Notes under the pieces: model-generated
Told to the model about the DNA's origin: nothing
What the model saw: only the letters and a program-made list of their open reading frames with translations
Database searches by the model: none
Assembly: GCA_026395675.1 (NCBI GenBank)
Contig: JAPLYF010000044.1
Coordinates: 1 to 10,447 of the forward strand
Origin: Candidatus Parcubacteria bacterium
Lineage (GTDB): Bacteria > Patescibacteriota > Patescibacteriia > CAIXNZ01
Length of the DNA stretch: 10,447 nt
Reading direction: 5' to 3'
Made by a program: the position numbers and the translations under genes
Shown here: positions 6,298 to 10,181 of the stretch, in pieces
Layout: every line of letters starts with the position of its first letter
Position numbering within the stretch: the stretch's first letter is position 1

Positions 6298-6327
6298 AAA
6301 TTAGCCGAACAGCTAATTTTATATTTT
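6298..6327 (+). promoter_or_regulatory. Hairpin in the infC-rpmI gap (attenuator or leader structure)
   Basis: AAATTAGC (6298-6305) pairs with GCTAATTT (6312-6319) over a six-base loop, followed by TATATTTT. It could be a weak terminator after infC or part of an r-protein leader structure; L20 autoregulates this operon in other bacteria, but I see no clear mimic of its 23S site. Confidence 0.45.
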
Positions 6328-6347
6328 CTAATCAAAATCTCAAATCT

Positions 6348-6376
6348 CCTGCCTTCGCACTTCGAGCTACGGCAGG
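6348..6376. repeat. CGAAG-family hairpin between infC and rpmI
   Basis: CCTGCC (6348-6353) and GGCAGG (6371-6376) form the outer arms around TTCGCAC...GAGCTACG, the family core in variant form. It lies 20 bp upstream of the rpmI start. Confidence 0.75.
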
Positions 6377-6395
6377 CAAGCATAATTCCAAATAT

Positions 6396-6590
6396 ATGCC
6401 TAAATTAAAAACCCATAAAAGCATTGCCAAAAGATTTAGAATAACCCGCAAAGGCAAGGTCATGAAGAAAAAAGCCGGCCAGGATCATTTTAATGCCCGT
6501 GAGTCCGGAAATGTAACCCGGGCTAAACGCCGCACAACTAAAATGGCCAGAACAAATACCAGAACAATAAAAACCTACATTAATTCTTAA
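6396..6590 (+). CDS. rpmI: 50S ribosomal protein L35
   Basis: This 64-residue basic protein begins MPKLKTHKSIAKRFRITRKG, which is diagnostic for bL35, and has the usual length. It assembles into the large subunit. Its ATG is preceded by ATAATTCCAAATAT with no Shine-Dalgarno sequence; the same bases precede rplT. It lies between infC and rplT in the normal order, with a hairpin repeat just upstream. Confidence 0.97.
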   Translation: MPKLKTHKSIAKRFRITRKGKVMKKKAGQDHFNARESGNVTRAKRRTTKMARTNTRTIKTYINS

Positions 6591-6613
6591 TCTAGATATA
6601 AGTTTAAAGATTT

Positions 6614-6631
6614 TATAATTCCAAATATATG
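6614..6631 (+). promoter_or_regulatory. Possible -10 box giving near-leaderless rplT, part of a start-site repeat
   Basis: TATAAT (6614-6619) ends 9 bp before the rplT ATG, so transcription starting about 7 bp after it would leave a leader of about 3 nt. The 17-nt string ATAATTCCAAATATATG here is identical to the one ending at the rpmI ATG (6382-6398). No -35 box is evident. It could be a promoter or a shared translation-start context. Confidence 0.4.
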
Positions 6632-6973
6632 TCCAGAGTAAAACGAGCCAAAATACATCTTAAAAAACGCCATACCATCAGACGAGCCACTAAAGGTTAT
6701 CGCTGGGGCCGCAAGAAAACTATCCGCCTAGGCAAGACAGCCATGCTTAAGGCAGGCCAGCATGCTTTCCGTGATCGTAAAAAGAAAAAACGCAATTTTC
6801 GCCAGCTCTGGCAAATCAGAATCAATGCGGCTGTACGCGAACATGGTTTAACATATTCAAAATTTATAAATCTCTTAAATAAGAAAAAAATCGGCCTTGA
6901 CCGCAAAGTTCTCGCTGATTTGGCCATGAATAATCCTCAAATTTTTGCCAAAATAGTTGAAGCAGTAAAATAA
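6629..6973 (+). CDS. rplT: 50S ribosomal protein L20
   Basis: This 114-residue basic protein is bL20: the start MSRVKRAKIHLKKRHTIRRA, KGYRWGRKKT, the RDRKKKKRNFRQLWQIRINA core and the C-terminal LNRKVLADLA-like segment (GLDRKVLADLAMN) are all present. L20 is needed early in 50S assembly and in several bacteria represses its own operon. It starts 38 bp after rpmI and ends at a good terminator, closing the infC-rpmI-rplT cluster. Confidence 0.97.
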   Translation: MSRVKRAKIHLKKRHTIRRATKGYRWGRKKTIRLGKTAMLKAGQHAFRDRKKKKRNFRQLWQIRINAAVREHGLTYSKFINLLNKKKIGLDRKVLADLAMNNPQIFAKIVEAVK

Positions 6974-6974
6974 T

Positions 6975-7005
6975 AAAAATTCCTCGTCCAAAGCGAAGAA
7001 TTTTT
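6975..7005 (+). terminator. Terminator after rplT
   Basis: AAAAATTCCTCG (6975-6986) pairs with CGAAGAATTTTT (6994-7005) with one mismatch over a seven-base loop; the stem ends in a T-run and follows the rplT stop directly. Confidence 0.75.
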
Positions 7006-7025
7006 CGTATATCCTATTTTAAAAA

Positions 7026-7066
7026 TTGACTATATTAAAACTTTAAATTAACATAATACTAGGAGG
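7026..7066 (+). promoter_or_regulatory. Promoter and strong Shine-Dalgarno site of the 39-residue gene
   Basis: TTGACT (7026-7031), a 17-bp spacer and TAACAT (7049-7054) are followed by AGGAGG (7061-7066), which is 6 bp before the ATG at 7073. CATAAT (7052-7057) is an alternative -10 with a long spacer. The AGGAGG decides the start and is the only strong Shine-Dalgarno sequence I see in the window. Confidence 0.6.
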
Positions 7067-7072
7067 TGAAAA

Positions 7073-7192
7073 ATGAATTTTTTGTTTTACTTATCTCTTT
7101 TCTTTTTAATAGTAGTGGCTTCAAAAATACTAGACAAAAAAACAGATCCCACAAAATTCAAAGAGAAAAGACCAGTCCATATCCGTTATTAA
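7073..7192 (+). CDS. 39-residue single-pass membrane peptide
   Basis: The frame begins MNFLFYLSLFFLIVVASKIL, one membrane helix (about 2-18), followed by a basic polar tail ending PVHIRY. The start is fixed by AGGAGG six bases upstream. A GTG at 7066 in another frame overlaps the Shine-Dalgarno sequence and would give an unrelated 63-residue frame running through the terminator, which I reject. The gene is flanked by the rplT terminator and its own terminator at 7203-7234, so it is an independent unit. I do not recognise the family. Its small size, membrane helix and strong ribosome-binding site suggest a well-translated membrane micropeptide. Confidence 0.7.
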   Translation: MNFLFYLSLFFLIVVASKILDKKTDPTKFKEKRPVHIRY

Positions 7193-7202
7193 CGGATACA
7201 AT

Positions 7203-7234
7203 AAAACCCCTCGCCCCAAGCGAGGAGTTTTTTT
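7203..7234 (+). terminator. Terminator after the 39-residue gene
   Basis: AAAACCCCTCGC (7203-7214) pairs with GCGAGGAGTTTT (one G-U pair) over CCCAA, followed by seven T residues. Its A-rich left flank would also allow termination of the leftward tRNA-Asp transcript. Confidence 0.8.
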
Positions 7235-7247
7235 ATCCTGATTTTAT

Positions 7248-7263
7248 GCGGATCTAGATCCGC
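7248..7263. repeat. 16-bp perfect palindrome
   Basis: GCGGATCTAGATCCGC is self-complementary. Its right half is also the outer arm of the adjacent hairpin repeat (7259-7295), so GCGGA/TCCGC occurs three times within about 50 bp. Confidence 0.7.
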
Positions 7264-7295
7264 CGAAGCTCTTGCATAGCAAGAGCGAAAGCGGA
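7259..7295. repeat. CGAAG-family hairpin overlapping the tRNA-Asp 3' end
   Basis: TCCGC (7259-7263) pairs with GCGGA (7291-7295) outside CGAAG/CGAAA, and CTCTTGC pairs with GCAAGAG over ATA. The last four bases on the right are the 3' end of tRNA-Asp, the same relation seen between copy 1 and tmRNA. Confidence 0.8.
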
Positions 7296-7365
7296 GCGGA
7301 CGGGACTCGAACCCGCGACCTCTACCGTGACAGGGTAGCGTTCTAACCAACTGAACTACCGCTCC
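7292..7365 (-). tRNA. tRNA-Asp (GTC)
   Basis: On the minus strand GGAGCGG and CCGCTCC form the acceptor stem, with discriminator G at 7292. The D-arm has AGTTGGTTAGAA, the anticodon arm is CTACC-CTGTCAC-GGTAG (anticodon GTC), and the T-arm contains GGGTTCGAGTCCC. All arms pair and the discriminator G is the one expected for Asp. CCA is not encoded. The likely promoter is at 7505-7533, about 130 bp upstream, because an insertion separates it from the gene. Confidence 0.96.
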
Positions 7366-7474
7366 AAGATAACCTTAAAATACTTTTTTGAAGCTGGTTA
7401 GCACCCACGACAGCTTATCCTTCCAAGCTGCCTGCCCGCCGAAGCTTCAGCGGAGGCGGGAACTACCGCTCCAA
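7353..7474. repeat. 15-bp direct repeat of the tRNA-Asp 5' end bounding a 92-bp insertion
   Basis: GAACTACCGCTCCAA occurs at 7353-7367, within the 5' part of tRNA-Asp, and again at 7460-7474. The 92 bp between holds an AAGCTG/CAGCTT/AAGCTG inverted-repeat region (7391-7430), which can form two alternative six-pair hairpins, and a CGAAG-family hairpin at its far end. It looks like an insertion that duplicated, or recreated, the tRNA 5' end. Confidence 0.75.
7435..7460. repeat. CGAAG-family hairpin next to the tRNA-Asp fragment
   Basis: CCCGCC (7435-7440) pairs with GGCGGG (7455-7460) around GAAGCTTCAGCGGA. It ends exactly where the second copy of the tRNA-Asp 5' end begins. Confidence 0.8.
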
Positions 7475-7504
7475 AATAAAAATAAGGATTAGATCCTTAG
7501 CCAA

Positions 7505-7533
7505 ATTATAGCATTAATTTTTGCTTTTGGCAA
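7505..7533 (-). promoter_or_regulatory. Promoter for tRNA-Asp
   Basis: On the minus strand TTGCCA (7533-7528), a 17-bp spacer ending TGC and a perfect TATAAT (7510-7505) predict a start near 7498. Transcription would cross the hairpin TAAGGAT-TAG-ATCCTTA (7483-7499), the tRNA fragment at 7460-7474 and the insertion before reaching tRNA-Asp. Confidence 0.65.
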
Positions 7534-7550
7534 GGGTCAGTTATTTTAAA

Positions 7551-7582
7551 ACCGAGATTTATTCTCGGTTTTTTGTTATAAT
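7551..7582 (+). promoter_or_regulatory. Terminator/extended -10 module, copy 1
   Basis: ACCGAGA (7551-7557) pairs with TCTCGGT (7563-7569) over TTTAT and runs into six T residues. These are followed without a gap by TGT-TATAAT (-10 at 7577-7582). The predicted start, about 7589, is only about 3 nt before the ATG at 7592. A 28-nt core is identical in copies 2 and 3. Confidence 0.75.
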
Positions 7583-7591
7583 ATAAGTAAT

Positions 7592-8221
7592 ATGAGGAAA
7601 AACTTCCTAACCCAATTAATGCTTCCCTTAGGGCTATCTATAATAAGCAGCGCCTGTACTATTTGGTTATTTTTTAGGGCGCTCATATTTCCTTTAAAAT
7701 ATGCAAATTTTATATTTTTAACAAGCATGCTGATTCTGGTGGTAGAATTTTGTTCAATTTTCTGCAATGTCATAATAATTCAAATAAAAAATACTTACAA
7801 AGAAAAATTACCACAAAATCAAAAAATAATCGGTTTAGTAAAATTATTTCTTATTTTTTTAATTATTGTGGCGATAGTAATCCTTTTGGGATTTTTTGGC
7901 GCTAAAAATTATTATATCCCTATAATATTTGCTTTAAGTGTGATAAATAAATTATCAAATCATTTAACTGGCCGCCAAGTGATGATTAAGAAAGAAATTG
8001 CTACGCCAGCCCTTACTTTACTTTTTACCATAGTTTTTGCTGCCGCAACTTCAACTTTTTGGGTAAAACTTTTTCCTTTCTCTGAAGAAGTTCTAAAGAT
8101 GAAGCCGGAGAATCTTGTCATAACAGGAGCGTTGCAAGATCTGCTTGTTTGGGGAGTGCTTTATTATTTAATGCTAGAAATTATAAACATTTTGTCTTTT
8201 AGGAAACAAATCAATTCTTAA
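7592..8221 (+). CDS. Multi-pass membrane protein of unknown function
   Basis: A 209-residue hydrophobic protein with five or six predicted membrane segments (about 9-33, 37-65, 80-120 probably as two, 137-161 and 175-201). A short cytoplasmic basic loop contains KNTYKEKLPQNQK, and a polar loop around 120-136 contains NHLTGRQVMIKKE. No known motif is seen and I do not recognise the family. The ATG lies about 10 bp downstream of a TGnTATAAT box, so the mRNA should be leaderless. It is bounded by copies 1 and 2 of the terminator/-10 module, making it a self-contained one-gene unit. Confidence 0.75.
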   Translation: MRKNFLTQLMLPLGLSIISSACTIWLFFRALIFPLKYANFIFLTSMLILVVEFCSIFCNVIIIQIKNTYKEKLPQNQKIIGLVKLFLIFLIIVAIVILLGFFGAKNYYIPIIFALSVINKLSNHLTGRQVMIKKEIATPALTLLFTIVFAAATSTFWVKLFPFSEEVLKMKPENLVITGALQDLLVWGVLYYLMLEIINILSFRKQINS

Positions 8222-8276
8222 AATAAAGAATAGTAGATGAGAAAGCTGTAATGCATTTACTTGCACCCTAAAAATC

Positions 8277-8306
8277 AGAGATTTATTCTCGGTTTTTTGT
8301 TATAAA
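8277..8306 (+). promoter_or_regulatory. Terminator/extended -10 module, copy 2 (partly decayed)
   Basis: It carries the same 28-nt core as copies 1 and 3, but the left arm reads AGAGA without the CC that would pair with GG, and the -10 box reads TATAAA followed by more A. It could still terminate the membrane-protein transcript weakly. The next gene uses a separate promoter at 8335-8362. Confidence 0.65.
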
Positions 8307-8334
8307 AAAATTAATTTCTACTGATTTGTATGAT

Positions 8335-8362
8335 TTGACTTTAATAACGGCAGTGATATAAT
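8335..8362 (+). promoter_or_regulatory. Promoter of the coiled-coil gene
   Basis: TTGACT (8335-8340), a 16-bp spacer ending TGA and a perfect TATAAT (8357-8362) give a strong extended -10 promoter. The start is near 8369, leaving a leader of about 17 nt with no Shine-Dalgarno sequence. Confidence 0.75.
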
Positions 8363-8385
8363 TACTATATAAGTAACAATATTTT

Positions 8386-8631
8386 ATGCTTGATGACAAA
8401 GACGTTCAAAAATTAATGCAGGTTTTTGCTACCAGAGATGAAATTAAAGAAATGATTGCCCCATTAACAACTAGGGATAACTTTTCTGATCTCCAGACCG
8501 CAGTTGATAGCTATGCCAAAAAGGCAGATACTTATTTCCAGGAATTAGCAGCTTTAAGGTCAAAAGTTAATCGTTTGGAAGAATGGATAACGAAAATAGC
8601 AAAAAAAGTTAATATAGAGTTAACTTCTTAA
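8386..8631 (+). CDS. Small coiled-coil protein
   Basis: This 81-residue soluble, charged protein is mostly helical. A first part has repeated T-R-D motifs (ATRDEIKEMIAPLTTRDNFSDL in two pieces, about 15-36). A second part is a heptad-rich helix (about 38-75) containing YAKKADTYFQELAALRSKVNRLEEWI. Small proteins with KADTYFQE...KVxRxExWI are, from memory, frequent in Patescibacteria genomes, but I know of no assigned function. It probably oligomerises through the coiled coil. It has its own strong promoter and is followed by copy 3 of the terminator/-10 module, so it is monocistronic. Confidence 0.8.
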   Translation: MLDDKDVQKLMQVFATRDEIKEMIAPLTTRDNFSDLQTAVDSYAKKADTYFQELAALRSKVNRLEEWITKIAKKVNIELTS

Positions 8632-8659
8632 TATTTTATTATTATATAAGTTTGTAATC

Positions 8660-8690
8660 CCGAGATTTATTCTCGGTTTTTTGTTATAAT
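8660..8690 (+). promoter_or_regulatory. Terminator/extended -10 module, copy 3
   Basis: CCGAGA (8660-8665) pairs with TCTCGG (8671-8676), followed by six T residues and then TGT-TATAAT (-10 at 8685-8690). The predicted start falls at about 8697, the A of the DUF3175 ATG itself, so the transcript would be leaderless. Confidence 0.75.
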
Positions 8691-8696
8691 TTTATT

Positions 8697-9062
8697 ATGA
8701 AACAAAAAAGTGCAAAAAAATATTGGTCAGGCAAAGTGACCCAAGAAAGTCATGCCTTAGCACTGAAAGAAGGAGTTTTTACCTGGCATGATTCAAAAAA
8801 GATTGCTTTGTCATTAAAAAGATCAGCAGAAGAAAACTTTTCCAGGAAAGCTACCCCATTTCAGTCAGCCATGTCCACCCCTGCGCTCCTTCGGAGCTTC
8901 GGGGTGCGGGCAGTAACTTTTTAGGGGTGTCCTCCGAAGCTTTAGCGAAGGAGGACGGATCAATAAATCCTAGCTGGCAAGAATTTACAGCCAAAGCAGA
9001 AAAAGATTCTAGAACAAGCCAAGGCAGAACTGCGTAATTTGTATAAAAAAGACAACTTTTAA
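8697..9062 (+). pseudogene. DUF3175 gene disrupted by the composite hairpin repeat
   Basis: The first 60 codons match the DUF3175 family as I know it: KYWSGKVTQESHALALKEGV, then IALSLKRSAEENFSRKATPF and QSAMS. At codon 60 the family sequence stops and the composite repeat begins (8876); its first hairpin encodes 15 foreign residues before TAG at 8922-8924. After the repeat the family C-terminus resumes in the original frame, AGKNLQPKQKKILEQAKAEL ending KKDNF at TAA 9060-9062. A second in-frame stop (TAA 8964-8966) lies between. The gene is therefore broken, or at best makes a truncated 75-residue product. The function of DUF3175 is unknown. Confidence 0.8.
8876..8956. repeat. Two-hairpin composite repeat, copy 2, inside the DUF3175 gene
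   Basis: Hairpin A (8876-8906) pairs CACCCC with GGGGTG around TGCGCTCC-TTC-GGAGCTTCG. Hairpin B (8929-8956) pairs GTCCTCC with GGAGGAC around GAAGCTTTAGCGAA. The spacer is 22 nt. Order, orientation, outer arms and the GGGGTGTCCTCCG junction match copy 1 at 5294-5385, while the inner loops and spacers differ. Confidence 0.88.
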
Positions 9063-9103
9063 AGTGATTTATCTGGTTTTGTTCTAAAAATTAAGATTTA
9101 AGC

Positions 9104-9132
9104 TTGTTATCCTGGGAGGATTTTGCTATAAT
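9104..9132 (+). promoter_or_regulatory. Promoter of the C39-like gene
   Basis: TTGTTA (9104-9109), a 17-bp spacer ending TGC and a perfect TATAAT (9127-9132) predict a start near 9139, about 4 nt before the ATG at 9143. This decides the start: a TTG at 9104 would place the first codon inside the -35 box. Confidence 0.75.
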
Positions 9133-9142
9133 AAGATTTAAT

Positions 9143-10132
9143 ATGAAAAATTCATTATTTTTTATTATACTTATTATTTTTGTTATTTTGGGAACTGTTG
9201 TCCCGCTTTTTTTATTTTTGACAAATACGGTTAAAGACGGACAAAGTATAGTCACAAAAGTTGATGTACCAAATAATAATTTGACAAACAATAATGCGAA
9301 CTTAAATAACCTTAATAATCCAAATCCTTTGCCCGCAGTAAAAAATTTGTTGCCTGCCAAAGTTATTAATAAACCGGCCAGCAGCATTAATTTGATAGTC
9401 CCTTATATTAATGAGTCGCCTGATAATTCATGGACCGGTCCCTGGAAAAATGCTTGCGAAGAGGCGTGCATAACCATGGTTGATAAATATTATTATGGCA
9501 GAAGCTCTGTTTCTATCTCGGAAGCAAAAAAAGAAATGACCATATTTTTTGATGCGCAGAATAAAATTTGGGGCGGCAATGCCAATTCTGACGCTGCGAG
9601 GACAGCTCAGGTTGTTAATGATTACACAATCTATAATGCAACCATTATTGAAAAGCCAACAATTTCCCAAATAAAAAACGAATTAGAGCAGAGTCGGCCA
9701 GTGATTGTGCCTTTGTATGGATTTGATTTGCATAATAAAAATATTCCTTTTGTGCCGGCGCCCAGAGGCACGTCTTATCATATGTTAGTTATAATCGGCT
9801 ATGATGACTCCACGCAGGATTTCATTACCAATGATTCTGGCGATACAAAAGATGGCCCTAACCACCGCTATGGTTATGATTTACTGATGAACGCCATTCA
9901 TGATTATAGTTATGTCACTAAACATGCAGATGGTCCGGCTAGAGCGATTTTCACATATCCAAAATTAGTAAAGACAGCCAATGATCCACGCGTCTATTAT
10001 TTACATGACAATATTAAGCAGTGGGTTGTTGATGAAAATACTTTTAAAGCAAAGGGTTGGAGTTGGGATGCTGTTAATATTGTAAAAAAAGAATGGCTGG
10101 ATAGTTTTAAAAGCGGAATTGATATTAGATAA
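9143..10132 (+). CDS. Membrane-anchored or secreted C39-like cysteine peptidase
   Basis: This 329-residue protein has an N-terminal signal peptide or anchor (about 4-26) and an Asn-rich low-complexity linker (about 43-62). The papain-like domain (about 84-275) fits the peptidase C39-like family. Cys105 in WKNACEEACITM is the likely nucleophile, His213 in SYHMLVIIGYDD the base, and Asn230/Asp231 in FITNDSG the third residue. A C-terminal module (about 280-327) has the pattern DPRVYYLHDNIKQWV...GWSWDAVNIVKKEWL, like the small wall-associated repeat modules of CPR surface proteins. It probably acts outside the membrane; the substrate is unknown. No ABC transporter or bacteriocin precursor is nearby, so a bacteriocin-export role is not supported. 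The transcript appears leaderless. Confidence 0.82.
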   Translation: MKNSLFFIILIIFVILGTVVPLFLFLTNTVKDGQSIVTKVDVPNNNLTNNNANLNNLNNPNPLPAVKNLLPAKVINKPASSINLIVPYINESPDNSWTGPWKNACEEACITMVDKYYYGRSSVSISEAKKEMTIFFDAQNKIWGGNANSDAARTAQVVNDYTIYNATIIEKPTISQIKNELEQSRPVIVPLYGFDLHNKNIPFVPAPRGTSYHMLVIIGYDDSTQDFITNDSGDTKDGPNHRYGYDLLMNAIHDYSYVTKHADGPARAIFTYPKLVKTANDPRVYYLHDNIKQWVVDENTFKAKGWSWDAVNIVKKEWLDSFKSGIDIR

Positions 10133-10133
10133 T

Positions 10134-10171
10134 AAAAAACGCCTCCATTGTGACAATGGAGGCGTTTTTTT
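10134..10171. terminator. Bidirectional terminator between the C39-like gene and pgi
   Basis: CGCCTCCATTG and CAATGGAGGCG form a perfect 11-bp stem over TGA, flanked by A-run and T-run, so it can terminate both convergent genes. It is the strongest terminator in the window. Confidence 0.95.
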
Positions 10172-10181
10172 AAATAAAATT

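Noticed and set aside
7066..7257. A 63-residue reading frame starting at GTG 7066
   Set aside because: Its start codon overlaps the AGGAGG that serves the ATG at 7073 in another frame, and it runs through the terminator hairpin at 7203-7234.
7391..7430. A second tRNA, possibly Gly, because CTTCCAA resembles a TCC anticodon loop
   Set aside because: No acceptor stem or T-arm can be drawn and the anticodon stem does not pair directly around that loop.
4839..8956. CRISPR array from the repeated hairpins
   Set aside because: The copies are irregularly spaced over 4 kb, lie between unrelated genes and have variable arms; there are no spacers of constant length and no cas genes.
9104..9142. Thirteen extra N-terminal residues for the C39-like protein from a TTG start
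   Set aside because: The TTG coincides with the -35 box and TATAAT lies at 9127-9132, so transcription should start after it; the signal anchor begins properly at the ATG at 9143.
9143..10132. Bacteriocin-processing C39 peptidase system
   Set aside because: There is no ABC transporter domain, no double-glycine leader peptide and no immunity-like gene nearby.
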